Source: Planctomycetota bacterium
GTDB taxonomy: Bacteria > Planctomycetota > Phycisphaerae > WQYP01
NCBI GenBank assembly: GCA_023489375.1
Contig: JAMDCX010000014.1
Span: forward strand, 1-24,263
Length of the DNA: 24,263 nucleotides
Reading direction: 5' to 3'
Below are positions 14,362 to 23,552 of this stretch, piece after piece. Below the pieces are notes generated by a model that ran no database searches, had not been told where the DNA came from, and saw only the letters and a program-made list of their open reading frames with translations. How positions within the stretch are numbered: the first letter of the stretch is position 1; the number at the start of each line of letters is the position of its first letter. The position numbers and the translations under genes were made by a program.

Positions 14362-16055
14362 CGCCGACCCTCCGTCACCGTCGGCAGCGGCTGCTGAATC
14401 CAGTGAATATATTTCAATAGCGTTATCATGCGGATATTGGTCGCCAGGCCGCCGATGCGTTTAGGATTGTACATCAGGCCATCGCTGTACTGGAATAAGG
14501 GAATCGCCGGCATCCAGCGTGTAACCAGCAGTTTTTCCGCATCGTGTAACAGGGCCAGGCGTCGTGCCGCATCAGCTTGTCGGGAGGCCTGGTGCAGAAG
14601 TTGGTCCAGCCGCCGGTTGGAGAAGCCGGTGAGATTGTTGGGATTACCAGTGCGGAATAAATCCAGCCAGGTGGTGGGGTCCATATAATCGCCATACCAT
14701 CCGGCGCGGGCAATATCATAATGGCCATGCACTACATCCTGATTAAATATTTTACTTTCTTCCTCATGAATGTTGATGCGCACGCCCAGATTTTTACGCC
14801 ACATCTCCGCAATAGCCTGCGCTATGCGAATGTTCATGGCCGCGCCACTGTTGGTCAGGAACTTGAATATGGGCAAACCCCGCCCACCGGGATATCCTGC
14901 CTGTGCCAGTAATTTTTGCGCTGCCGCTATATCCATCGGCAACCCGCGCGGACTGTGGTAACCAGGTATACTGTCCGGTGGCACCAGCACCTCCAACGGT
15001 CGATCTGGTACGCGCAAAATGTGTTTCACAATTGCCTGCTTATCAATGGCCATATCCAGTGCCCGGCGGATCAGTGGATTATTCAGCGGCTTATGCCGGC
15101 AATTGAGGTTGTAATAATAGGATCCAAATACTGGAAGATAATGAACATCATCGCGGAGGTGCAGCCGCTGCTGACGCAACAGGGCGGGGGCAAATCTCGG
15201 CGGCACAAATGAAAGCACATCTACCGCTCCGCTTTGATAAGCCAGGAAAGCGGATTGGGTATCGGGAAAATTACGCACATAGAGTGTTGTGCACCGTACG
15301 GCCCGCCGATCCCAATAATACCTGTTGGGGCGGAGTTCCAGGTATTGATGAAATTTCCATGCCGCCAGATAGTAGGGGCCATCGGATACCAGATAAGGAG
15401 GACGCGTCCAGCGCGGATTGTAATGGGCGGAGGCGATTCCATGCTCTGGAGTGCGGAATCGCGCCATGGCCGCCGGATTCAATGGGAAAAAAGGGGGAAA
15501 AGCCATTAATGAAAGAAAATACCCGCACGGATGCGTCAACGTTACCACCAATGTGCGTGGATTTGGCGCCTTGACTCCCACACTGGAGAATGGCTTGTGG
15601 TGCCTCGGATGAGCTGCCAGAGAATTAAAGTATGGCCGCGCTCCGGCAATATGAAACAGCATGGTCACGTAACCTGCCGCGGTAGATGGATGCAGTATGC
15701 GCTTCCAGGCGAAGAGAAAATCCTCACTGGTAACTTGTTGGCCATTGGACCAGCGAGCGTTATGACGCAGATGAAAAGTATAGATCAAACCATCCGGAGA
15801 TATGGTCCATGATTTAGCCACACCGGGAATCGGTTGCAGGGTTTTCGGATCATACTGGGCCAGCCCTTCCCACAAGCCCATAGCTACGCGGATATCCTGC
15901 ATCCAGGTCATTTTGTCCGGGTCCAGGGTGTGAATCTGTCCGGCTTCACAAAAGTTTATGGCGCCGCGTCCCAGGCGATGGGGTGTGGAGATATAAAAAC
16001 AAATGGCCCCGACGAGTAACAGTACCAGCGATGGAATCAATAGCGTCTGCCTCAT
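14358..16055 (-). CDS. Oligopeptide ABC transporter substrate-binding protein, OppA/DppA type
   Basis: A family-5 extracellular solute-binding protein of 565 residues. It starts with a hydrophobic segment (residues 4-23) that could be a signal or a membrane anchor; a cysteine follows VGAI but this is not a good lipobox. Domain hallmarks include INFCEAGQIHTLDPDK, the VAKSWTISPDGLIYTFHLRHNARWSNGQQVTSEDF-like region near 80-115 (seen as VAKSWTISPDG then W-x-N-G), RRALDMAIDKQAIVKH near 330 and the C-terminal GWYGDYMDPTTWLDLF. It delivers peptides, or other ligands, to the permease encoded next. No convincing ribosome binding site precedes the chosen ATG. Substrate is not predictable. Confidence 0.92.
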   Translation of the reverse strand: MRQTLLIPSLVLLLVGAICFYISTPHRLGRGAINFCEAGQIHTLDPDKMTWMQDIRVAMGLWEGLAQYDPKTLQPIPGVAKSWTISPDGLIYTFHLRHNARWSNGQQVTSEDFLFAWKRILHPSTAAGYVTMLFHIAGARPYFNSLAAHPRHHKPFSSVGVKAPNPRTLVVTLTHPCGYFLSLMAFPPFFPLNPAAMARFRTPEHGIASAHYNPRWTRPPYLVSDGPYYLAAWKFHQYLELRPNRYYWDRRAVRCTTLYVRNFPDTQSAFLAYQSGAVDVLSFVPPRFAPALLRQQRLHLRDDVHYLPVFGSYYYNLNCRHKPLNNPLIRRALDMAIDKQAIVKHILRVPDRPLEVLVPPDSIPGYHSPRGLPMDIAAAQKLLAQAGYPGGRGLPIFKFLTNSGAAMNIRIAQAIAEMWRKNLGVRINIHEEESKIFNQDVVHGHYDIARAGWYGDYMDPTTWLDLFRTGNPNNLTGFSNRRLDQLLHQASRQADAARRLALLHDAEKLLVTRWMPAIPLFQYSDGLMYNPKRIGGLATNIRMITLLKYIHWIQQPLPTVTEGRR

Positions 16056-16108
16056 AGGCGCTAACGATAACCCGAGGCCGCAGCATCGGCAATTTGTGTT
16101 TATCGCGG

Positions 16109-16858
16109 TTATGGATAATCTTGGCCGGTTGGGCGGAGCACCAGCTCATTAAGATGCACGTGCGGGGGCTGGCTGACGACATAACCAATGACTTTGGCCA
16201 CATCATCGGGAGTCAACACTTTCCCGAATCGGACGATGGATTTTGTGAAATTTTCATAGGTGTACCCGGCAACTGCCTGAAATTCACTTTCCACTATGCC
16301 GGGTTTAATGGTCGTGACGCGTACGGCCTGGCCGCATACTTCACGGCGTAATGATTCCGCTATCGCCGCAATGGCCCATTTAGTCGACCCATAAAAGCCG
16401 CTGTAAGGGGAAATATTATGACCGGCCACCGATCCCAGTGCTACAATATCGCCGCTTTTGTTTTCCACCATTATTTGGGCCGAGGCGCGCATCAGATGCG
16501 CCGCCCCCAGCACATTGAGCTTATACAGCGATTCCCATTGTGTTTCATCACTGGTCAGTACGCCACCCGCCAAACCGCGACCGGCGTTGACCACCACAAT
16601 ATCCAGGCGCCCTGTCCATTGCATAGTTTGCGCTAGTAAGTGGTCAATATGCGTTTTATCACCGGCATCTCCGGATACAGTCCAGGCTTGCCCGCCATCA
16701 GCTTTAATTTTTTCAGCCAGTTCCATCAGACGGTCCGCACGCCTTGCAGTCAGTACGACACGAGCTCCATGCCGGGCTAATTCACAAGCCGTGGCCCACC
16801 CGATGCCCGCACTGGCACCGGTGATAATCGCAGTTTTATTGAGCAGTAATGGCTCCAT
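16109..16858 (-). CDS. Short-chain dehydrogenase/reductase, classical type
   Basis: A 249-residue NAD(P)-dependent oxidoreductase with a Rossmann fold. The cofactor loop TGASAGIG is at residues 13-20, R39-R40 after the second strand suggest NADP preference, NAG is at 91-93, and the catalytic set N115, S143, Y156 and K160 is complete (YGSTK). PGIVESEF near 187 is the usual substrate-side loop. It resembles YdfG-like 3-hydroxy acid dehydrogenases, but the substrate is a guess. The ATG has AAGGA eight bases upstream. It lies just upstream of the transporter pair on the same strand with a 53-base gap, so co-transcription is possible without any evident functional link. Confidence 0.92.
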   Translation of the reverse strand: MEPLLLNKTAIITGASAGIGWATACELARHGARVVLTARRADRLMELAEKIKADGGQAWTVSGDAGDKTHIDHLLAQTMQWTGRLDIVVVNAGRGLAGGVLTSDETQWESLYKLNVLGAAHLMRASAQIMVENKSGDIVALGSVAGHNISPYSGFYGSTKWAIAAIAESLRREVCGQAVRVTTIKPGIVESEFQAVAGYTYENFTKSIVRFGKVLTPDDVAKVIGYVVSQPPHVHLNELVLRPTGQDYP

Positions 16859-17143
16859 ATTAAGGTCCTTTCCATTTTACCAACCTGTACCAATGGAAAC
16901 CGCCAATCCGGCACATACCAAGTTCAACTGTAACCATTCACACTTACTGGAGTGCCGCTTCCGAGGCAACAGACGGTGTGTTGTCACCATATCCCTGCAG
17001 GCAAGGTTACCATTGTCCACAGAAATTCCCTGTTCATACTAATGGATAGTCGTTTTACTCTCAACGCCTGCAATGATTGGATATTGGCAAATTGCAGTTA
17101 ACAAAAGTGTGGCATCTTTTTAATGCCCTATGCCTCGGGCGCA
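16859..17143. other. Gap between SDR and photolyase genes
   Basis: Nothing gene-like is seen. It contains one repeat-end word, GTAACCATTCAC (16930-16941), with no partner nearby. Confidence 0.5.
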
Positions 17144-18559
17144 TCAGCGCTGAAATTTGGCAATCGCTTGTATCCGGGCCGTACCGTGGTCTACTACGGG
17201 GCGGGGATAATCCTGACCGATTTTACAACCACTTTGATTTTGTAACAGCGCTGGCATTTCCCACGGTGTGTGCAAGAATTCCTTCGGCACATTGGTCAAT
17301 TCCGGAATAAAACGTTTTACAAATGTACCGTCAGGATCAATACGGCGGGCCTGAAGGATCGGATTCATCACGCGAAAATAAGGTGCCGCATCGGTGCCCG
17401 TACCAGCACTCCATTGCCAACCGCCAATGTTGCTGGCCTGATCATAATCTATCAGCCAGGACTGGAACTGTTGTTCACCGATACGCCAGTGCGTATCGAG
17501 GTCTTTGGTGAGGAACATGGCCACTATCATGCGCAGACGATTATGCATCCATCCGGTCTGTTGAATTTGGCGGATACCGGCATCCACAATGGGATATCCG
17601 GTGTGAGCCGTACACCAGGCGGCGATGAAATCAGGGTTGTTACTCCAGGTGATTTGATGGTATTTCTTTTGGAACGCACGCTGTGCCGTCTGGGGAAAAT
17701 GGAACAAAATCATGCGATAAAATTCACGCCATATCAATTCCGCCAGCCACATTTCCGCGCCACGGCAGGTACCTGTAGCGCCTGCCGCCAATGCCGCGAC
17801 CACGCATTGACGGATGGAAACGGTGCCCGCAGCCAGGTGGGCGGATAACTGTGAACACCCATCGATTGCGGGAATATCCCGTGTGGTGTGATAAGTGTGG
17901 ATTTTGGTGTGGATAAAGGTGGCTAACATTTTTTCGCCGCTGGATTCGCCGGCGGGGATTGGCGGCTTGGTCGCGGCATATCCCAGAGATTCCAGATCTG
18001 GAACCGAATCAGAACTCACCGGTCGTAACGCCATTGGATCAGGTAAGCCCAAAGTTTGTATTGGGCCTTGTGCCAATTTAGCCAGCAAGGCGCGTTTATA
18101 CGGCGAAAAAATAGTATATGGATTTTCAGTTTTGGAAAGCACTTCAAATTCTTCAAAAATTACGCCATCCTTAAAACTCTTGATTTGAATTCCTGTTTTC
18201 GCCGCTTCATACGCCAGGCGTTGATCTTGCAGGTTCTGCGCAGGCTCATATTCTTTGTTCAGGGTTATGATTTGAACATGCAGTGTTTTCGACAGAGCCA
18301 GGATGGCTTGGACAGGATCATCCGTCGCGATGATTTTTAAGGCAATATGCAACGTGGATAAGCTGGTGGAAAGTTCCTTCAGGGAATCCAGCCAAAATGC
18401 CGCCTGGAATGAGCTGGTCTTTCCCGACTGTGCGGAGAACCAGCGTGTGTCAATACAAAATATCCCGACGACGGAATCTCCCATGCGGCACGCCGCCGCC
18501 AGAGCGGTATTATCCCGTACCCGGAAATCCCGCCGGAACCAATGTAAACATATTCTCAC
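17144..18559 (-). CDS. phr: Deoxyribodipyrimidine photolyase
   Basis: Photolyase uses FAD and blue light to split cyclobutane pyrimidine dimers. At 471 residues it matches the class I enzyme (E. coli 472). The N-terminal antenna domain starts CLHWFRRDFRVRDNTAL. The FAD domain shows LIWREFYRMILF, the signature GWMHNRLRMIVAMFLTKDL, WLIDYDQASNIGGWQW, and TGTDAAPYFRVMNP, with the tryptophans of the electron-transfer chain in place. The frame extends far upstream into ruvX. I chose GTG 18559, which has GGAG nine bases upstream and gives the family N-terminus; ATG 18610 would overlap ruvX by 14 bases and has no ribosome site. It is probably transcribed with ruvX. Confidence 0.93.
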   Translation of the reverse strand: MRICLHWFRRDFRVRDNTALAAACRMGDSVVGIFCIDTRWFSAQSGKTSSFQAAFWLDSLKELSTSLSTLHIALKIIATDDPVQAILALSKTLHVQIITLNKEYEPAQNLQDQRLAYEAAKTGIQIKSFKDGVIFEEFEVLSKTENPYTIFSPYKRALLAKLAQGPIQTLGLPDPMALRPVSSDSVPDLESLGYAATKPPIPAGESSGEKMLATFIHTKIHTYHTTRDIPAIDGCSQLSAHLAAGTVSIRQCVVAALAAGATGTCRGAEMWLAELIWREFYRMILFHFPQTAQRAFQKKYHQITWSNNPDFIAAWCTAHTGYPIVDAGIRQIQQTGWMHNRLRMIVAMFLTKDLDTHWRIGEQQFQSWLIDYDQASNIGGWQWSAGTGTDAAPYFRVMNPILQARRIDPDGTFVKRFIPELTNVPKEFLHTPWEMPALLQNQSGCKIGQDYPRPVVDHGTARIQAIAKFQR

Positions 18560-18596
18560 GTACGAATACTCCGGCCTACGCGTTGAGTCTTCAGCC

Positions 18597-19028
18597 TTAC
18601 TGATTTCCATCCGCTGGGAAGATACCGGCAAGATAATCCTGCAATATCTGGGCCGCCGCGATAGCATCGAGGCGGCGGCGTTTCTGCCGGCGGGTGTATT
18701 GGCCCGCAATCCTGGATTCAGCCGCAAACGTGCTGAGCCGTTCATCCATCGGGATAATTTTCTTGCCGGTGGCCGCTTCCAGAAGTGCCATGATTTTTCG
18801 TGTCCGCTCAACACGCGGACCCGGCGTGCCATCCATATTCAGCGGCAGCCCGCAAATAAGTATGTCCACACGTTCTTCTTTAATTATGCGAACGATGGCC
18901 GCCACCAGTTGCGCTTCATTAAGATTTTCCAATACGGCAAACGGAGATGCCAGTCGCGTATCGGTGTCGGCAACGGCCAGACCCGTACGTTTATCGCCAA
19001 AATCTATGGCCATGACTCGCTGTGACAT
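18597..19028 (-). CDS. ruvX: Putative Holliday junction resolvase / pre-16S rRNA nuclease YqgF
   Basis: A 143-residue YqgF family nuclease with RNase H fold, implicated in 5' maturation of 16S rRNA and proposed as a junction resolvase. The acidic catalytic positions are D9 in MAIDFGDKRTGLA, DERLST near residue 97, and D120 in RLDAIAAAQILQDYL. The GLPLNMDG loop near 60 is characteristic. ATG is preceded by GGATG. The phr start lies 37 bases downstream of its stop, so both DNA-maintenance genes likely share a message. Confidence 0.95.
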   Translation of the reverse strand: MSQRVMAIDFGDKRTGLAVADTDTRLASPFAVLENLNEAQLVAAIVRIIKEERVDILICGLPLNMDGTPGPRVERTRKIMALLEAATGKKIIPMDERLSTFAAESRIAGQYTRRQKRRRLDAIAAAQILQDYLAGIFPADGNQ

Positions 19029-19055
19029 ACGACATCCATTTTTCTTAACCGCATT

Positions 19056-19177
19056 TAACCATTCACGGCCATGCCGACGGGCCAGAGTTGCGGCGATTCT
19101 GGCGTACCATAAAGCGGGGGAACCCTTTGTAGTGCAGGCTTCCAGCCTGTCTGGTCGCCCCTTTCGTATACGGTTAC
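19056..19177 (+). repeat. MITE-like element, 120-bp type (copy 2)
   Basis: Its ends are TAACCATTCACGG and CGTATACGGTTAC, degenerate inverted copies of each other. The interior aligns with the reverse strand of 900-1018. It fills most of the 152-base gap between the sugar-nucleotide operon and ruvX, where the ruvX promoter might be expected. Confidence 0.75.
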
Positions 19178-19180
19178 CTT

Positions 19181-20257
19181 TTAAGTATAGCGGTCTGGAT
19201 ATTGCTTTTGAATCTGCGCCACAAGCTCTTTAATTCGTTCCGTCTTATCCGCCGGGCAAACCAGCGTGGCGGCGGGAGTATGAATAATCACCATATCCCG
19301 TAATCCGATGGCGGCCACCAGATGCGGCGCCTCGGAAACCGCCAGTACGCCGGTGGAATCAAGCCCGACGATGTCGCAACCGATGGCCCGGTTGCCTGCG
19401 GCATCAGCGGGGACGGTTGCTGCTACCGAGTTCCAGTTTCCCACATCCAGCCAATTTACCGGCATGGGTATCATGGCCACATGTGGAGCTTTTTCCAGCA
19501 CCGCATAATCAATGCTGATTTTGCGCAAGGTGGGATAAATGTCTCTCAGTACGCGCGTGAAATCCGCAGTCCCCCAGGCGGCGGCAATCCGACTTACGCC
19601 CGCATACGATTCCGGCAAATGTTTTTGCAGTTCTTTAAGAATAGTGCGGGTGTTCCAGACGAACATGCCGCTGTTCCAGAAAAATCGTCCGGATTGCACA
19701 TAATCGCGGGCCAGTGATTCCACGGGCTTTTCCTTAAAGGCGCGCACGCGAAAGGCCTCGGTGTCTGAACCCAGGGCTTCGCCCTGTTCTACATAGCCGT
19801 AGCCGGTTGCCGGGTATGTCGGCTTAATGCCAAAGGTCACCAGATAATCCGGATATCGAGCCACCGTTTCAAAACCCTCACGCAGGCAATTCTGAAATAC
19901 GTCCATTGGTTCAATGATATGATCGGCGGTAAGCACGGCCATGGCTGAGTCTGGCTGTATGCGTGCCAGAATCGCCGCAGTAAGCGCTACTGCATTAGCA
20001 GTATCACGGCCCATGGGTTCGCCGATGATCTGTTTGGCTGGAAGGATGGCCAATTCCGTCAACACTTGGTCCGCATAACTCGCCGAGGTACAGATATAAA
20101 CTCCGGCGGGTTCAATCAAATCGCGTAAGCGGCCTACCGCAATGGACAGCAGTGATTGCCCTCCAATAAAACGCAGCAGTTGTTTGGGACGTAACCGGGT
20201 AGACATCGGCCATAGTCGTGTGCCGGAACCGCCCGCCATAATCACTGCAAAACGCAT
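19181..20257 (-). CDS. manC: Mannose-1-phosphate guanylyltransferase
   Basis: This enzyme makes GDP-mannose from mannose 1-phosphate and GTP for polysaccharide, glycan or compatible-solute synthesis. The 358-residue protein has the nucleotidyltransferase motif IMAGGSGTRLWPMS followed by RPKQLL, VLTADHIIEP near residue 110, FWNSGMFVWN near 182, and the GMP-type ISIDYAVLEKA and NWLDVGNWNS near 240-270. It lacks the fused isomerase domain of bifunctional ManC, so it is the short form. The ATG has GGA eight bases upstream; a TTG one codon earlier is less likely. Its start lies 13 bases from the stop of the next upstream gene, so the two form an operon. Confidence 0.92.
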   Translation of the reverse strand: MRFAVIMAGGSGTRLWPMSTRLRPKQLLRFIGGQSLLSIAVGRLRDLIEPAGVYICTSASYADQVLTELAILPAKQIIGEPMGRDTANAVALTAAILARIQPDSAMAVLTADHIIEPMDVFQNCLREGFETVARYPDYLVTFGIKPTYPATGYGYVEQGEALGSDTEAFRVRAFKEKPVESLARDYVQSGRFFWNSGMFVWNTRTILKELQKHLPESYAGVSRIAAAWGTADFTRVLRDIYPTLRKISIDYAVLEKAPHVAMIPMPVNWLDVGNWNSVAATVPADAAGNRAIGCDIVGLDSTGVLAVSEAPHLVAAIGLRDMVIIHTPAATLVCPADKTERIKELVAQIQKQYPDRYT

Positions 20258-20270
20258 CAATAATTTCCTT

Positions 20271-21257
20271 CTACGGCTTTAGTTTATGGCGATAAAATTC
20301 AATCGTGCGTTTCAACCCTTCGCGGCGGTTAATGGTCGGCGACCACTGCAGCAGATTTTTCGCCAGCGTAATGTCCGGGCAGCGTTGCCGGGGATCATCC
20401 GGTGGCAAAGGGGTGTGAATGATTTCACTTTTTGACCCCACCAGTTCCCGGATTTCCCGCGCCAGTTGCAACACCGTGACTTCATCGGGGTTGCCGATAT
20501 TCACGGGCAGATGATACGGTTGCGATTCCATAAGCATGATAAAACCGCGTATTTCATCATCTACATAACACAATGATCGGGTTTGCGAACCATCCCCCTG
20601 CACTGTCAACGGTTCACCATATATGGCTTGCTTGATAAACGCCACCACCACCCGTCCATCATCCACGGCCAGACGCGGGCCGTAGGTGTTGAATATCCGC
20701 ACGATGCGCGTGTCCACCCCGCGCTGACGATGATAAACCATCGTAGCGGCTTCCATGAAGCGCTTGGATTCGTCATACATACTGCGCATGCCCACAGGAT
20801 TAACATGTCCCCAATAAGTTTCGCGTTGTGGATGCTCCTTGGGATCGCCATAGCATTCACTCGTTGAAGCCACAAATATACGCGCCTTACAGCGTTCCGC
20901 CAGTTCCAATAATGCCACGGTGGTCAAAGCATTAACTTTCAGCGTGATAACCTGGTGCTTCACATATCCCACCGGACTGGCGGGACTGGCCAAATGCCAA
21001 ATGCGGTCAAATTGACCTTCCGCCACTTCGGGTGGTAATCCCAGGGACAGATCATGCTCTATAAGTCTGAAACGGGAGTTCGGTTTTAAGTTCTGCACAT
21101 TTTCCCGCGCTCCGGTAATCAGTGAATCCACACCGGTGACATGATGCCCTAATTCCACCAGTGCCTCCGATAAATGCGATCCAAGAAAACCAGCAGCGCC
21201 AGTTACAAGAACCCGCATTGGCGGCGTGTGACAGCTGGCGGGAAGTTCTAATTTCAT
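20271..21257 (-). CDS. NAD-dependent sugar epimerase/dehydratase, UDP-glucuronate decarboxylase type
   Basis: An extended SDR of 328 residues closest in wording to UXS, which converts UDP-glucuronate to UDP-xylose. The NAD loop GAAGFLGSH is at residues 20-28; HLASPASP near 88, STSECYGDP near 131-139, HPQRETYWGHVNPVGMRSMYDESKR with Y161 and K165, and RIFNTYGPR all match that group. UDP-apiose or other decarboxylating activities are possible. I prefer the ATG at 21257, ten bases after AAGGA, over one six codons upstream with no ribosome site. It leads the operon with the GDP-mannose enzyme, implying surface polysaccharide synthesis. No glycosyltransferase is adjacent. Confidence 0.88.
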   Translation of the reverse strand: MKLELPASCHTPPMRVLVTGAAGFLGSHLSEALVELGHHVTGVDSLITGARENVQNLKPNSRFRLIEHDLSLGLPPEVAEGQFDRIWHLASPASPVGYVKHQVITLKVNALTTVALLELAERCKARIFVASTSECYGDPKEHPQRETYWGHVNPVGMRSMYDESKRFMEAATMVYHRQRGVDTRIVRIFNTYGPRLAVDDGRVVVAFIKQAIYGEPLTVQGDGSQTRSLCYVDDEIRGFIMLMESQPYHLPVNIGNPDEVTVLQLAREIRELVGSKSEIIHTPLPPDDPRQRCPDITLAKNLLQWSPTINRREGLKRTIEFYRHKLKP

Positions 21258-21805
21258 ACGCGATATTTCCTTCATGCGAACTTTTATCAGACCAAATCAT
21301 CCTAATGCCTCGATTTTTATCATCGGCCTGTAGGATCATTAAACGATAGTATTTTAATAACAACCCTCATAACCCGCCATGCCCCTGCGGTGACTGGTCA
21401 CGTCCCCGCGTCCTGACGAAGAAATAAGTAAGGAGTAATGAATATTGAATAATCCATAGAATGCAGGAGTTATATGGTATGCCAGCTTGCTTGCGGGCCG
21501 TTACATAAAGCCGCGACAATGGGTCGCGCTATAGTCAATGAGTAATGAATACTAAGTAGAATGCGGGATTTATATGATAAGCCGGCCAGCCTGCTGGCCG
21601 TTGGTAAAGGTTTTGCGCGGGCCGGTGGGGGTTATCCCAGTAGCATGTTACACGGCACTTCCAACGCCTCCATTACCTTGATCCATGATATAAGTGCTTT
21701 GATTTTAACCTGCTAAGATTCTACAGTCTATTATGATTTCTCGCATTATGCACCCATGAACGGTTACAGCGTGACAGAGTCTTGGCGGAAGTCTTGCCAT
21801 CAGCA
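21258..21805. other. Intergenic stretch with diverged direct repeats
   Basis: No gene is seen. It holds a diverged direct repeat pair (21434-21502 and 21541-21603), a hairpin with arms GGCCAGC and GCTGGCC near 21583-21598, and a lone ATGAACGGTTAC (21756-21767). The sugar-operon promoter must lie in the AT-rich part near 21300-21365, but no convincing pair of hexamers can be chosen. Confidence 0.5.
21434..21502 (+). repeat. Diverged direct repeat (with 21541-21603)
   Basis: Both units start AGTAATGAATA, continue through GAATGC-GG-TTATAT and end near GGCCGTT. The second is about six bases shorter. The second carries a clear hairpin at its end which the first has largely lost. Confidence 0.55.
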
Positions 21806-23386
21806 TTATTTTAATACCGGCGGCCCGCCATGTACGGAAATATCATCATTACCGACACCGGTGCTTTTTCCACCGTTGTCCACGCCATTGGGACCGACGC
21901 TATACAGGAGAAAGGATTGGCCATCATTAAGCAGTTGGTATTTCAGCGGCTGGCCGTTGAAGCCATCCAGAGGAATGCTGTGGACGTATTTTGGCGCTAA
22001 TGCTGACAATCGCTGTGGATAATGACCATGATCGCATTTATATATGGCCAGTTCCACAGCAAGGATGGTAATGGTGCGCTGCATAATCATATTTTCAGGG
22101 AATACGGCAAAGAACATCCGAATTGATTTTGCCAATTCTGACTGTTGCGCAGTAACGGGATTGCACCATTGACGCATTGGATGCCGCGATGTGCTGGAAA
22201 TAAGGTACTGACACAAGCTGTTAACCGCGGTCTGGCGGCGGAGGTACGGATGGTACATCATCATCTGTTCCAACTGGTCATACAAACGATTCTTTTGCCG
22301 CATGGTTTCGGCAAAATTCATTGGAATAATGGTATCCATGATTTGTGCCGATAAGGCGGGTGGCGACGGCGGGCCATTGGGATGTGCATAGTTAAATTCG
22401 CTAATCAGTGTACGGATGCCGTGGCGACTTGCTCTTTCAAGAAATGCCAGACTGTCGAATCTTTGAAAGTTTAATTGTTGGGTCAGCGGCAGTATTGAAG
22501 TTCGTGGCAACGTGTGATGCAACAGCGTTTCCAGTTGATTCCGCGAAAGCTGGCCGCTGCCATCTGCGGCGGCCTGGGTCTGCAACACCATAGTGTCTAC
22601 ATTATTTGCAATGAGTCTCGCTATCAGCGAAGGGGACTGACTCATTAATGTGGCAAGCCGCATATCCGCGTCGATATCAGATACCGCCCCGTTTGTGTCC
22701 GCGTTTCCAAGGCGAAACATGGCTCTGGCGGCAGCGGCGTTGACGATGGCGCGAAAGTTTTCAAGATATTCACTGGATGCATTGATGTAGCGGAACCGTA
22801 TAAACGGGAAATAGTAACGCGGGCGTGTCACGGCATCGTGCAGGTATTTCAACGCCACGGCATTGGCGCGAACCCATTGGGCCGCAAGCGGAAACTCTTT
22901 AGCCGTCCAGGGGTGTAATCTGAACGATGGATCCACACGGGTAATTTCTGTATTCCATTGGGCGTTCGTTAAAGCATTACCCAATTTTAAGTTGACCCAT
23001 TGAAAGTAGCTGTGGAATCCAGATTTCATTACAGGCGTTTTAATTTGCAAACGGGCAAACAGTTGTTTCCGGTACGCCTGAAAAATTGGCTCGCGATCCG
23101 TGGATAAAGCGCCCGTGGCTTCGATCAGCAACGGTACCGCATTATTCTTCGGTGTAATGCCCCGGCCATATTGGCTGTCCAATGCTGCCGCGTAATTGAC
23201 CAAACCATCGGACCGCAGCGGCCCGGTGAGGCGTGTAGTGTTATACCCAATCGGGATATTGCGCCATACTCGTACCCAAAGCATATCCGCCGCCAGCATA
23301 ATGATCAAAAGAAACACGGTACCTGCCATGATCCACAACCATTTTGCGCGCGGGGAGGATTTTTGTGCTGCGTTGACCATGCCCAT
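21806..23386 (-). CDS. Membrane-anchored hypothetical protein with pseudopilin-like C-terminal tail
   Basis: I do not recognise the main body of this 526-residue protein. One hydrophobic segment (residues ~15-37) after a basic N-terminus should anchor it in the cytoplasmic membrane with the bulk outside. Residues ~60-450 are mostly helical-looking with no catalytic motif. The last ~70 residues (YPQRLSALAPKYV, IPLDGFNGQPLKYQL, FLLYSVGPNGVDNGG) resemble the C-terminal part of type II secretion pseudopilins and a tail often seen in large planctomycete proteins, where an acidic loop can bind calcium. There is no type IV pilin leader peptide. Start ATG has AAGGAG seven bases upstream. Function unknown. 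Confidence 0.85.
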   Translation of the reverse strand: MGMVNAAQKSSPRAKWLWIMAGTVFLLIIMLAADMLWVRVWRNIPIGYNTTRLTGPLRSDGLVNYAAALDSQYGRGITPKNNAVPLLIEATGALSTDREPIFQAYRKQLFARLQIKTPVMKSGFHSYFQWVNLKLGNALTNAQWNTEITRVDPSFRLHPWTAKEFPLAAQWVRANAVALKYLHDAVTRPRYYFPFIRFRYINASSEYLENFRAIVNAAAARAMFRLGNADTNGAVSDIDADMRLATLMSQSPSLIARLIANNVDTMVLQTQAAADGSGQLSRNQLETLLHHTLPRTSILPLTQQLNFQRFDSLAFLERASRHGIRTLISEFNYAHPNGPPSPPALSAQIMDTIIPMNFAETMRQKNRLYDQLEQMMMYHPYLRRQTAVNSLCQYLISSTSRHPMRQWCNPVTAQQSELAKSIRMFFAVFPENMIMQRTITILAVELAIYKCDHGHYPQRLSALAPKYVHSIPLDGFNGQPLKYQLLNDGQSFLLYSVGPNGVDNGGKSTGVGNDDISVHGGPPVLK

Positions 23387-23446
23387 GGCGTTTCTCCTTA
23401 CCCTGAAATTACCAACCGGTGGACATTGGTTTAACTTTCAAGAGAT

Positions 23447-23452
23447 ATTATA
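23447..23452 (-). promoter_or_regulatory. Candidate -10 box for the hypothetical protein
   Basis: TATAAT on the minus strand lies about 60 bases before the start codon. No recognisable -35 is found at 16-18 bases. Confidence 0.3.
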
Positions 23453-23552
23453 TAACTTTTGGAGTAATCGTTGGGAGCGACCATAAATTTTAGTAAAAGT
23501 CTTACTATCGTCATCAGTTTGAATATTTTGATAAGGAACTGATGCACAATAA

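Noticed and set aside
18560..18832. 91-residue N-terminal extension of the photolyase
   Set aside because: It would overlap ruvX; the family N-terminus begins at the GTG at 18559, which has a GGAG nine bases upstream.
22014..22022. Perfect DnaA-box word TGTGGATAA
   Set aside because: Single copy inside the hypothetical protein gene, with no cluster or AT-rich unwinding region; expected by chance now and then.
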